Shown here: positions 20,827 through 29,704 of the stretch, piece by piece
Layout: each line of letters starts with the position of its first letter
Numbering within the stretch: position 1 is the first letter of the stretch
Origin: JABMMZ01 sp964505065
Lineage (GTDB): Bacteria > Bacteroidota > Bacteroidia > NS11-12g > UBA955
DNA: 53,926 nt
Direction: 5' to 3'
Assembly: GCA_964505065.1 (NCBI GenBank)
Contig: CAZDGF010000016.1
Coordinates: 1-53,926, forward strand
Notes under the pieces: model-generated
Told to the model about the DNA's origin: nothing
The model's input: only the letters and a program-made list of their open reading frames with translations
Database searches by the model: none
Made by a program: the position numbers and the translations under genes

Positions 20827-21473
20827 TAAAAACATTTACTATTGTAGAAGACCATTTTTTATTTGCTCAAGCATTAGAAAACTTGCTTTCGAGTATGGGC
20901 AATTATACCTGTGTAGAAATAATAACAGATGGAAAATTTGCATTGGAAAAACTAAAATTGAATGAACCAGATATTATTTTTTTAGATTTAAACTTGCCAA
21001 ATGTAAATGGTATCGATTTAATTATTCAACTAAAAAAAAATAGCATTAAATCTAAAATATTGGTAATAAGTATGCTAATAGAACCATTGGTAATACTGAA
21101 AGCTAAAGATGCTGGTGCAGATGGCTACTTGCCCAAAAATACCAATATGCAAGAACTTGAAAATGCAATTGCGAGTATTAAAAACAATGAATTTTATTTA
21201 CCATCTAATTTAGTAGCTGAAATTCAAAACTTAGATATTAAACACAACCAAAATTGGGAAAATAGCGATGCTCCTAGTAAAATAAATTTATTGACAGAAA
21301 GAGAAAAAGAAGTTTTAAAATTAATAGTTAAAGGATTTAATAATAATGACATAGCAAAGTTGTTATTTAATAGCCCACTTACAATTAAAACACATAGAAA
21401 AAATATATTGAAAAAATTAGGACTTAAAAATTCAGTTGCATTGGCTAATTATGCCGCAAATTTGAATTTATAA
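20823..21473 (+). CDS. NarL/LuxR-type response regulator
   Basis: The 216-residue protein has a receiver domain (residues 1-120) with the acidic pocket ED at 9-10, the phospho-acceptor Asp55 in FLDLNLP, and the conserved Lys at PKN near residue 100. A LuxR-type helix-turn-helix follows from residue 157 (LTEREKEVLKLI...TIKTHRKNILKKLG). The start is TTG within a TTGA overlap with the kinase stop; using the next ATG would delete the first strand and the acidic pair. It forms a cognate pair with the kinase at 17863-20826. Targets are unknown; its own operon, the divergent operon at 12777 and the shared inverted repeat are reasonable candidates. Confidence 0.92.
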   Translation: MIKTFTIVEDHFLFAQALENLLSSMGNYTCVEIITDGKFALEKLKLNEPDIIFLDLNLPNVNGIDLIIQLKKNSIKSKILVISMLIEPLVILKAKDAGADGYLPKNTNMQELENAIASIKNNEFYLPSNLVAEIQNLDIKHNQNWENSDAPSKINLLTEREKEVLKLIVKGFNNNDIAKLLFNSPLTIKTHRKNILKKLGLKNSVALANYAANLNL

Positions 21474-21475
21474 TT

Positions 21476-23704
21476 TTATTCTATCTTAATTGGAATTACC
21501 TTATAACTAAAATCTAAAAGCTTATATTTGGCTTTATTTGTTTCATAATTCCAGCCTTCGTATATTTTTACATTGTTGATATTTACAATATAAATCTTAT
21601 CTTGTTTAATGTTTTGTATTTGCCATACCAAAGTATTTAAACCATAACCATTGTTTATTTTTTCAATGCTTATAGGTACATTTTGACCATTTTCTAATAT
21701 TGTAACTTTTGCATTTTCAAAATCTGCATCTTTTAAAGAAAAGCTCCACCTTTGGGGTATCAAATCTAAAGGAAAATAATCTGCAGAAGGCCACATAACA
21801 GGCTGCGTTGGGTTAAATGTATTTTTTATTTTACTTGAATTAAAGCTTCCGAATACATAAATACTTGTAGCGTTATAAGTACTACCATGTCCAAAATAAT
21901 TGGTATATGGATTTAGCAGCCAACGCCTATGCCCACAAGAAAAATTATCTATTCCATCGTCTTCTATTTGCCCCATAATGGCATAATTAAAGCTATGCCC
22001 TAAAGATAAATTACTACTGCCAGAAGCAGTTGCGCCATCATCTGTATAACATTTCCATTTTTTGGGTGGATGGTGTTTTAAATCATTATTTACACTCATC
22101 ATTAAAGCCGCTTTTTGGCATTTGGCGTTTTGTTTTTCATCTAAATAACAACTATCGGCTACGCCAGCCAATCTTCGAACATAATTTATTGTTGTTAATA
22201 CTACCTCATTGCCCTTTGTATTTACCTTTCCTGAATTGCAATTACTTGTATTTGGCTCGGTAGTAAAATATGCTTTTGAAGGGGCAGTATTATATGGTAT
22301 ATAATTGGTTTTATAATCTTCTATCACAAACTGTTTTTTAAGATTTAAGAGTTTAACATCATTTGGAAAATAGCTTAACGCTTTTCTACAATTTACGGCA
22401 AAAGCAGAAAAGTTTTTTTGAACTAATAATGTGTTTAAGATTTGTATATAAGCTGAATATTGTTTCTCTTTTACAGCTTTATTATTCGTTTTTTCTGCAT
22501 ACTTATTTAGTGTTTCAATATCTATGTCAATTATTTGTTGAGATAATAAAATATTAAAATTGTTTTGCATTGCTTGAGTCTCTATCTTATTTCTGTTATA
22601 TTTAATTTTACAAAAAGCTATATAATCTTGGTATTTTGTTATATTCTTTTGAAACTCAAAGTATTTAGCAATTTGTTTAACAGCATCTATTTCATTGGGT
22701 AAATTAGCAATTAACTGACAGCTTTTTATCCAATAATTAAACACGTTATTTGTATGGCTAAATGTATTATAAAATTGATTTAAACTATCTAATTTATTAC
22801 TATTAAACCTATTAAAATAAACCAAAGTTAAATTCATAATTTTTGATTTAAAATCTTTTTCATTTTTTATAAAAAATTGTAATAATTGCGCCTGTAAATA
22901 GTAAATATTTTGTTGTAAATACTTATTAGTAGCCATACTATCGTAGTATTTATTGGTATTTAAAGCATATATTATTTCTTGTTCGCTGCTATATTCATTT
23001 ATTTGAAAAGTAATTTTATTTAAATAATTAAGCCTTGTTTGTATGCATAATATACTATTTGGATATACTTCTAAAGCATTTGATTCCACTTCTTGAGCCA
23101 AGTTATTTTTTTTTGTTTGATAATATACTTCCATTAATTCTGCATAAGCATAATCCATGTTTTCAAATAAAACATGATTGTTCTTAAATTGCTGGTAATT
23201 ACTTACTAAAATGTTTTTAAGCATTGTCTCTACCCCAACATAATTGTTGTTTTTTAAGCATTTATATTGCTTAAATTTAATAGAATTTAATGCTCGCAAT
23301 TCTATTAATTTAATAAATAATTCATTAGCCTTTTGCAGATTATTTTCGCACAATTGAGTGGCAATATTTAATTGTTTTTGAATCAATTCATTTATTTCAG
23401 ATAATAGTTCAGCTTCTAATTTTTGGTCTTTATCTTTTTTCTTTAATTTTAGAGCTATTGATAAGGCTTTATTCAATGCTGTTTTTCTGCCTTTTTCATT
23501 TTCATCTATCATTAAATAGCATTTTATTTGCCATACATAAGGGTATAATTCATCTATATTATCAGAAAGAATACTGTTCGCCTTTTCAATACAATCTTCA
23601 TATTTGCCTTCCTTGTAAAGTTTTTCTAATTTTGGATAAGGCTTATATTGTGCTTTTGCATTTAATCCATAAAATAACAATAATATAAACAAGTGCTTTT
23701 GCAT
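21476..23704 (-). CDS. Exported helical-repeat protein with C-terminal CAP domain
   Basis: The 742-residue product has a signal peptide (residues 1-19, AKA). Residues 20-480 are Lys/Asn/Gln-rich helices with TPR-like pairs (LEKLYKEGKYEDCIEKANSI). From about residue 505 a CAP/SCP domain appears: NYVRRLAGV, CQKAALMMSVNNDLKHHPP, NLSLGHS, IEDDGIDNFSCGHRRWLLNP, FGHGST. The last 100 residues form a beta-rich tail. CAP proteins of bacteria are secreted and mostly of unknown function. It is a single gene convergent with the response regulator, with only two bases between the two stop codons, so no dedicated terminator fits between them. Confidence 0.8.
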   Translation of the reverse strand: MQKHLFILLLFYGLNAKAQYKPYPKLEKLYKEGKYEDCIEKANSILSDNIDELYPYVWQIKCYLMIDENEKGRKTALNKALSIALKLKKKDKDQKLEAELLSEINELIQKQLNIATQLCENNLQKANELFIKLIELRALNSIKFKQYKCLKNNNYVGVETMLKNILVSNYQQFKNNHVLFENMDYAYAELMEVYYQTKKNNLAQEVESNALEVYPNSILCIQTRLNYLNKITFQINEYSSEQEIIYALNTNKYYDSMATNKYLQQNIYYLQAQLLQFFIKNEKDFKSKIMNLTLVYFNRFNSNKLDSLNQFYNTFSHTNNVFNYWIKSCQLIANLPNEIDAVKQIAKYFEFQKNITKYQDYIAFCKIKYNRNKIETQAMQNNFNILLSQQIIDIDIETLNKYAEKTNNKAVKEKQYSAYIQILNTLLVQKNFSAFAVNCRKALSYFPNDVKLLNLKKQFVIEDYKTNYIPYNTAPSKAYFTTEPNTSNCNSGKVNTKGNEVVLTTINYVRRLAGVADSCYLDEKQNAKCQKAALMMSVNNDLKHHPPKKWKCYTDDGATASGSSNLSLGHSFNYAIMGQIEDDGIDNFSCGHRRWLLNPYTNYFGHGSTYNATSIYVFGSFNSSKIKNTFNPTQPVMWPSADYFPLDLIPQRWSFSLKDADFENAKVTILENGQNVPISIEKINNGYGLNTLVWQIQNIKQDKIYIVNINNVKIYEGWNYETNKAKYKLLDFSYKVIPIKIE

Positions 23705-23709
23705 ACTTT

Positions 23710-23717
23710 CAAATATA
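23710..23717 (-). promoter_or_regulatory. -7 element TATATTTG 5 bases before a start
   Basis: On the minus strand TATATTTG matches the Bacteroidota -7 consensus TAnnTTTG exactly and ends 5 bases before the ATG at 23704. No good -33 element is seen. Transcription would start at or beside the start codon. Confidence 0.45.
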
Positions 23718-23877
23718 CAACGTTAAAATTTTGAAAATAGTACACCATATGTAGTATTTAGTTTGAAAATAATATAGCATCAATTTAGTTGTAAAACTAA
23801 CAAAATATTTTTTATAAATTTATTCCTCTTCCCCCTATTTCCTATTTATTTCCTACCTTCGCCATTCGTAATTTATT

Positions 23878-26670
23878 ATGTCCGAAAAAAAATTATTTCT
23901 GTTAGATGGTATGGCTTTAATATACCGTGCTTTTTTTGCCTTTAGTCAAAATCCTCGTATTACCAGTACAGGGCAAAATACCTCTGCTATGTTTGGTTTT
24001 GCAAATACCTTGCTTGAGGTTTTGCAAAAAGAAAAACCAACACATATTGCCGTTGTTTTTGATACCGCAGCACCAACAGAAAGACACATAGAGTACGAAG
24101 CCTATAAAGCACATCGTGAAGCAATGCCTGAAGATTTAAGCAAAAGTATTCCTTATATCTTTAGATTAATAGAAGGTATGAATATTCCTGTAATAACTAT
24201 GGATGGTTACGAGGCCGATGATATTATAGGAACACTTGCCAAACAAGCGGAAAAAGAAGGATTTATTACCTATATGATGACTCCTGATAAAGATTTTGCA
24301 CAATTAGTTACAGATAAAATTTTTATTCATAAACCAGCCCGAATGGGAAATGGTACAGAAACATTGGGCGTAGCCGAAGTGCTTAAAAAATGGGAGATAG
24401 AACGCGTAGAGCAAGTAATAGATATTTTAGGCTTATGGGGCGATGCCGTAGATAATATTCCTGGTGTGCCTGGTGTAGGCGAAAAAACAGCGAAAAAACT
24501 TATTCAAGAATATGGTAGTATGGAAAATATAATTGCCAATGCAGGCAATTTAAAAGGGGCTTTAAAAGAAAAATTTGAAACATACAAAGAACAAGCGCTT
24601 TTATCTAAAAAATTAGCAACTATCAATATTCATGTACCGATAAAATTAGAAGACAATGTTTTAATTTTAGAAGAACCGAATTTAGAAGTGCTTGAACCTT
24701 TATTTAAAGAACTTGAATTTAAAACAATGGCTGCCCGTATTTTGGGAAAACCAACAGCTGCACCTACACCCAAAGCCCAAGCCCCAAGTACACAAACCGA
24801 CCTTTTTGCACCCATAGTAGAAAACACAAATTATGAGGAAGACGAAAAGGTAGAAGCTATACAATACAACACCATTGATAATACACCACACGCATACCAT
24901 TTAGTTACAACCAAATCAGAAAGAGAAACACTAATTGCTAACTTATTGCAACAATCAGAATTTTGTTTTGATACCGAAACTACTGGGCTCGATTCCATAG
25001 ATGCTCGTGTAATTGGTTTGGCATTTTCATACAAAGCTACCGAAGGTTATTATGTAAGTATTCCTACAGAAAATGCAGACGAAGTATTAGCAGAATTTAA
25101 TGCTGTTTTTAAGGGCGATGCTTTAAAAATTGCACAAAATTTAAAATACGATATTCAAGTATTAAGCAATCATAACATAGCGGTAGAAGGTCCGTTTTTT
25201 GATACCATGCTTGCCCATTATATTATTGAACCAGACAAACGCCATAATATGGATGCCTTGGCAGAGCAATACCTAAAATATAGCCCTGTAAGTATTGAAA
25301 CTTTGATTGGTAAAAAAGGAAAAAACCAACTAAATATGGCAGATATAGATTTACAAAAAGTAAAAGAATATGCTGCCGAAGATGCCGATATTACGTTTCA
25401 AATAAAACAACATTTAGCACCCGAAGTAGCCAAGCAAAAATCACTCTCTGTTCTTAATAATATTGAAATTCCGCTTGTACCTGTGCTTGCTGGTATTGAG
25501 CGAGAGGGTATAAGAATAGACCAAGCTTTTTTACAAAATTATTCCATAGATTTACAAAAAGAAATAACCGAAGCCGAGCGCAAAATTTTTGATTTGGCAG
25601 GTGTAGTTTTCAATATTGCTTCGCCAAAACAATTGGGCGAAATTTTATTTGAAAAATTAAAATTAGATGATAAAGCTAAAAAAACCAAAACAGGGCAATA
25701 CCAAACAGGCGAAGATGTACTTTTAAAACTTGCCAATAAAAGCGATATTGTAAAAGAAATATTGGATTTTAGGCAATTACAAAAACTAAAAAGCACCTAT
25801 GTAGATGCCCTGCCAATGCTTATAAATAAACAAACTGGGCGGGTTCATACTTCGTTTAACCAAGCCGTGGCAGCAACAGGCAGATTAAGTAGTACCAATC
25901 CAAATTTGCAAAATATTCCTATTCGCACAGATAGAGGCAAAGAAGTGCGCAAAGCTTTTATTCCTCGCAATGAAGACTATTTAATTCTCTCTGCCGATTA
26001 CTCTCAAATAGAACTGCGTATAGTAGCCTCCATAAGCCAAGACCCAAATATGATGGATGCTTTTTTAAACAATAAAGATATCCATTTGGCTACTGCAGCT
26101 AAAGTGTATGGCATTGCTGAAAACGAGGTTACCAAAGAGCAACGCAGAAATGCAAAAAGTGTAAATTTTGGGATTATTTATGGGCAACAAGCCTTTGGAT
26201 TAAGCGAAAACTTAGGTATTAGCAGAGGCGAAGCCAAAGAATTGATAGACAATTACTATGCAGAATTTGTAAACATAAAACAATACATGGATAACCAAAT
26301 AGGTATGGCACGCACGCAAGGCTATGTAGAAACCTTAATGGGGCGCAAACGTTGGCTGCGAGATATTAATAGTAACAATGCTACTGTGCGCAATTTTGCC
26401 GAGCGTATGGCTATTAATGCACCTATACAAGGCAGTGCAGCAGATATGATAAAAATGGCAATGGTATCTATTTTTAATGAATTGAAAACTCGCAATTTAA
26501 AATCTAAAATGATACTTCAGGTACACGATGAGCTTTTATTTGATGTACATAAAACTGAAATAGAAGAATTAAAAACTTTGGTAACAGAGCTAATGGCAGC
26601 AGCCATGCCACTTAAAGTACCCGTAATAGCGGAGGCAGGCGTGGGTTTAAATTGGTTGGAGGCGCATTAG
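23878..26670 (+). CDS. polA: DNA polymerase I
   Basis: The 930-residue enzyme fills Okazaki fragment gaps and repairs DNA. Residues 1-290 form the 5' nuclease domain (LLDGMALIYRAFFAF, DGYEADDIIGTLA, GVPGVGEKTAKKLI). Residues about 340-530 form the 3'-5' exonuclease with intact D365-x-E367 (CFDTETTGLD), so proofreading should be active. The polymerase domain has motif A with Asp707 (SADYSQIELRIVA), motif B (RRNAKSVNFGIIYG) and motif C with His883-Asp884-Glu885. Length is normal for the family. It is a single gene facing pheS convergently; TACCTTCG about 19 bases before the ATG may be a near-consensus -7 element. Confidence 0.98.
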   Translation: MSEKKLFLLDGMALIYRAFFAFSQNPRITSTGQNTSAMFGFANTLLEVLQKEKPTHIAVVFDTAAPTERHIEYEAYKAHREAMPEDLSKSIPYIFRLIEGMNIPVITMDGYEADDIIGTLAKQAEKEGFITYMMTPDKDFAQLVTDKIFIHKPARMGNGTETLGVAEVLKKWEIERVEQVIDILGLWGDAVDNIPGVPGVGEKTAKKLIQEYGSMENIIANAGNLKGALKEKFETYKEQALLSKKLATINIHVPIKLEDNVLILEEPNLEVLEPLFKELEFKTMAARILGKPTAAPTPKAQAPSTQTDLFAPIVENTNYEEDEKVEAIQYNTIDNTPHAYHLVTTKSERETLIANLLQQSEFCFDTETTGLDSIDARVIGLAFSYKATEGYYVSIPTENADEVLAEFNAVFKGDALKIAQNLKYDIQVLSNHNIAVEGPFFDTMLAHYIIEPDKRHNMDALAEQYLKYSPVSIETLIGKKGKNQLNMADIDLQKVKEYAAEDADITFQIKQHLAPEVAKQKSLSVLNNIEIPLVPVLAGIEREGIRIDQAFLQNYSIDLQKEITEAERKIFDLAGVVFNIASPKQLGEILFEKLKLDDKAKKTKTGQYQTGEDVLLKLANKSDIVKEILDFRQLQKLKSTYVDALPMLINKQTGRVHTSFNQAVAATGRLSSTNPNLQNIPIRTDRGKEVRKAFIPRNEDYLILSADYSQIELRIVASISQDPNMMDAFLNNKDIHLATAAKVYGIAENEVTKEQRRNAKSVNFGIIYGQQAFGLSENLGISRGEAKELIDNYYAEFVNIKQYMDNQIGMARTQGYVETLMGRKRWLRDINSNNATVRNFAERMAINAPIQGSAADMIKMAMVSIFNELKTRNLKSKMILQVHDELLFDVHKTEIEELKTLVTELMAAAMPLKVPVIAEAGVGLNWLEAH

Positions 26671-26774
26671 CACCCAGCAGCTCCTTGCTTAATACCTTCC
26701 CCATCCTTACGAATAGGTTTTTCCATACCCCTTCTTCTGTTTTTAATTTTGGTAGGTTTGTTATCGTTTGCCAT
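26667..26774 (-). CDS. Possible 35-residue basic protein
   Basis: A short minus-strand frame from ATG 26774 to TAA at 26667, overlapping the last four bases of polA. The peptide is rich in Lys, Arg and Gly, with NRRRGMEKPIRKDGEGIK in the middle and the ending GAAGC. It has no Trp, Phe, Leu or Tyr and would be unstructured alone. It reads more like a protein than the longer 66-residue frame on the same strand (26612-26812), which is rich in random hydrophobics and Pro. No family is recognised and no consensus promoter is seen; only comparison with related genomes can decide. Confidence 0.35.
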   Translation of the reverse strand: MANDNKPTKIKNRRRGMEKPIRKDGEGIKQGAAGC

Positions 26775-26915
26775 GATATTGTTTTGCTTATATAACACAA
26801 AAAGTATTTCAATTATTGTGCCTTTTTATTATTAGACGCATAAAACCCTCAAAACGTTTCAAATAAATTTAAAAATATTTTAAAAAAGACAGAAATATGA
26901 CAATTGTAAAATATA

Positions 26916-27932
26916 TTAAGCTTTAAACTGCTTTAAAAACCTAACATCATTTTCAAACATTTGTCTTATGTCTTTTATGCCATATTTAAGCATTGTAATT
27001 CTATCTATACCCATACCAAAGGCAAAGCCACTATATATTTCAGCATCTATGCCGCAATTGGTTAATACGTTTGGGTCTATCATTCCGCAGCCTAATATTT
27101 CGAGCCAGCCTGTGCCTTTTGTTAACCTATAATCTTGCTCTGTTTCTGTACCTAAAAATATATCCATTTCTGCACTTGGCTCTGTAAAAGGAAAATATGA
27201 TGGGCGAAAACGTATTTCTCTTTCTCCAAAAAATTGAGATACAAAATAATATAGCGTTTGCTTTAAATCTGCAAAACTTACTTCTTTATCTATATATAAA
27301 CCCTCTATTTGATGAAAAAAACAGTTAGAACGGGCAGAAACTGCCTCATTTCTATAAACTCTTCCTGGCATTAATGCTCTAATTGGCGGTTTTTCTTGTT
27401 CCATTAGCCTAACTTGAACACTGCTTGTATGGGTTCTTAAAGCATATTTTTCTTCATTATTTCCTGCTATAAAAAAAGTATCTTGCATATCCCGTGCAGG
27501 ATGGTTTTCTGGAAAATTTAAAGCCGAAAAATTATGCCAATCATCTTCTATTTCTGGTCCACTTGCTATTTTAAAACCTATGGTTTCAAAAATATCTAAA
27601 ATTTCATTTTTTACTTTAGTAATTGGGTGTTCGCTGCCCACTTTGTAAGCATTTACTGGTAAAGAATAATCTATAAATTGCTGTTGAAATTTATGTTTAT
27701 TAAATTTCTCTTTAGCCTCGTTATATTTTTCTTCTATTAAAGTTCTTACAGTATTTATTTTTTGCCCTATATCTTTTTTTTCGGCACCAGCTATTAATTT
27801 AAACGCATCAAAAAGTTCATTTAATTCCCCTTTTTTTGATAAAAATTTCAATCTAAAATTTTCAAGTGTTTCTGCATTTTCTATTGAAAATTGTTTTACC
27901 TTTTCTTTTAGTTCTTCTATTTTATCAAGCAT
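26916..27932 (-). CDS. pheS: Phenylalanine-tRNA ligase alpha subunit
   Basis: The 338-residue protein charges tRNA-Phe together with PheT, which is not in this window; separate pheS and pheT loci are common in this phylum. Residues 1-90 form the N-terminal helical arm. The class II core follows: HPITKVKNEILDIF, the FxxxGF-like GFKIASGPEIEDDWHNF, motif 2 (YRNEAVSARSNCFFHQIEGLYID), and motif 3 near the C terminus (GFAFGMGIDRITMLKYGI). Length is normal. It is transcribed alone and converges with polA. Confidence 0.97.
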   Translation of the reverse strand: MLDKIEELKEKVKQFSIENAETLENFRLKFLSKKGELNELFDAFKLIAGAEKKDIGQKINTVRTLIEEKYNEAKEKFNKHKFQQQFIDYSLPVNAYKVGSEHPITKVKNEILDIFETIGFKIASGPEIEDDWHNFSALNFPENHPARDMQDTFFIAGNNEEKYALRTHTSSVQVRLMEQEKPPIRALMPGRVYRNEAVSARSNCFFHQIEGLYIDKEVSFADLKQTLYYFVSQFFGEREIRFRPSYFPFTEPSAEMDIFLGTETEQDYRLTKGTGWLEILGCGMIDPNVLTNCGIDAEIYSGFAFGMGIDRITMLKYGIKDIRQMFENDVRFLKQFKA

Positions 27933-28351
27933 GGTACAAAAGTAATTTAAAGTTTCAATTTTTCTAATCAGGGTTTCCCACTCCCCAGTATTAAAATATA
28001 AATTACAAATAAAATATATAGTATTAATACAGCTGTGTGGATATGGTTATAACTAGGTTAAAATATATTTGTAAATTATTATAATGTAAATTTTAAGTTA
28101 ATTATACACCTTATTTAGATTTTAGACTACCTTATTTTTATTACATTTTAAGCTATTATCAACATAAAAATTAGAATTGTTAATTAAGTTAAAATTCAAT
28201 AATGCTTATCTTAATATCTGTTAATTTATGCTATATATTTCCACGTTTTTTAATAGTTATTAGCCTTGTATTTTGAATTAAGATGTGTTTTTTATTTACA
28301 TCTTAATTATACATTAAAATGTTGTTAAGTATGTGTGTAAATTTAAAATAT
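27933..28351. other. Geneless AT-rich block with DnaA-box-like 9-mers
   Basis: About 420 bases without a coding frame on either strand, much richer in A+T than its neighbours. It holds two 8-of-9 matches to the DnaA box TTATCCACA: TGTGGATAT (28036-28044, minus orientation) and TTATCAACA (28156-28164), plus the weaker TTATACACC (28102-28110). An 11-bp perfect hairpin, AATTAAGATGT at 28276-28286 with its complement at 28298-28308, lacks a T-run and so is not a clear terminator. The block might be a replication origin; the match is only suggestive, and the strand bias of the flanking genes does not support it. Confidence 0.3.
27937..27944 (-). promoter_or_regulatory. -7 element TACTTTTG of pheS
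   Basis: TACTTTTG on the minus strand matches TAnnTTTG and ends 4 bases before the pheS ATG at 27932. At the -33 distance (19 bases) the sequence is TTAG, a poor match to TTTG. The mRNA would start at or beside the start codon. Confidence 0.5.
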
Positions 28352-29704
28352 TTAAAGTGAAATATCATCTTCCCAATTTGCTTTTAATACTATTTTTTTA
28401 TTAACTTTAGCAGGTTTAGGAATATAGGAATTGTAAGGATTTGCAGTAATTTTTGTACTATTATTTTCTTCTAATATTTTTATTTCATATTCTCCAGGTT
28501 CAATATAATAAACTGCATTATTTTGAGTTAAATTTTCATGCATTATAAGTTGTTTATTTTTATAAATTATTAACTGATATTTTTTTTCTTTTTCTTTTAA
28601 TGAAAACTTCAAAGTGCTTAATTTATTTATATCAATATAATTTTCTATTTTTATAGTTTGTGTATCATTATTACCTAAAATTATTTTTAATGAATCAAAT
28701 TTTGATTTACTATTAATTTCATACACATTATTATATTTTTTAACTTGATAATTTAGAACACTAAAGTTTTTTAAACCAATATTTGGAATTTGTATAATGT
28801 AATTATTTTTATCTTTTATAGCGTTTATTTTATCTTTTAAAAGGTTTTTTATCTCTTTTGTAATATTTAGTTCATTTAAGCTATCTATAGGCTTAAAATT
28901 AAAATATAAAGCAGAATCGTTATTTTTATAAATTAGCAAACTATCATTCAAATTTTCTGGGTAAATGGCAAGATTTTTTTTAATATATTTAGTAACATTT
29001 TTATATGCTACTATTTTTATTTTTTCATCTATCCAGTTTTCTAATTTTATATTCAATGTTTTATTTACACTAGTAGTATCAAAATATATTGGTGTAAATT
29101 CATCTGGCTTATCGTCTTTATTTTCATCTTTAAATACAAAATACTTAAATATTTTGCTAGTATTTAAGCCATTTACTATTGCATTATTTTGATTAAAAAA
29201 TGATATATAATTAAATTTAATTTTATGAAAGCTGTCTATTAAATTATCCGTAATACCTACTTTGTAATTTTTTAATTCTTCTGATTGATTGATACTAAAT
29301 TTCAAAAAGCCTGTATCTATTTTATTGCCTGTAGAAAAAGTATAAAAATAACTGTACAAATTACCCTCATTTACATCTTTTATGCCATTGGTAATATTTA
29401 ATACATACGTTGTGTTTTCATTTAAAACTGAGTCTATTTTAATGATAATGTCTTTCTTATTTTTTCTAATACTTAAAGTAGAATGAAATGGTTGAAGCGT
29501 AATATTTTTATTGTTATTTTCTACTTCAATATATTCGTTAAAACTGAGTTTAATTTCATTCTCATTAAAGCTTAAAGGAATTAAATTGGTTGACTTTAAT
29601 TTGGGGGAAATTTCGTCTTTTTTACCCCCCTCTAAAGGTACTACATTAGCACATCTACTAAATAAAAGGAATAAAAATATATTGATAAATATTAATTTTT
29701 TCAT
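28352..29704 (-). CDS. Predicted lipoprotein with Big_5-type Ig-like domain
   Basis: The 450-residue protein has a short signal sequence followed by Cys18 (LLFSRCANVVP); Arg directly before the Cys is unusual for a lipobox. Residues 25-125 (EGGKKDEISPKL...LIPLSFNENEIKLSFNEYIE...TTYVLNITNGIKDVNEGN) match the N-terminal Big_5 Ig-like domain of a family conserved across Bacteroidota. The remainder is Lys/Asn/Ile-rich beta sequence. It overlaps mnmG by 4 bases (ATGA) and is the last gene of a six-gene operon. It is probably on the outer membrane; its function is not known. Confidence 0.85.
   Translation of the reverse strand: MKKLIFINIFLFLLFSRCANVVPLEGGKKDEISPKLKSTNLIPLSFNENEIKLSFNEYIEVENNNKNITLQPFHSTLSIRKNKKDIIIKIDSVLNENTTYVLNITNGIKDVNEGNLYSYFYTFSTGNKIDTGFLKFSINQSEELKNYKVGITDNLIDSFHKIKFNYISFFNQNNAIVNGLNTSKIFKYFVFKDENKDDKPDEFTPIYFDTTSVNKTLNIKLENWIDEKIKIVAYKNVTKYIKKNLAIYPENLNDSLLIYKNNDSALYFNFKPIDSLNELNITKEIKNLLKDKINAIKDKNNYIIQIPNIGLKNFSVLNYQVKKYNNVYEINSKSKFDSLKIILGNNDTQTIKIENYIDINKLSTLKFSLKEKEKKYQLIIYKNKQLIMHENLTQNNAVYYIEPGEYEIKILEENNSTKITANPYNSYIPKPAKVNKKIVLKANWEDDISL

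Noticed and set aside
26612..26812. 66-codon minus frame at the polA end
   Set aside because: Composition is random-like and it overlaps polA by 59 bases; the 35-codon frame in another phase is the better candidate.
28276..28308. Hairpin as terminator of the mnmG operon
   Set aside because: The stem is AT-rich and neither side has a T-run, so it is kept only as a structural note within the geneless block.
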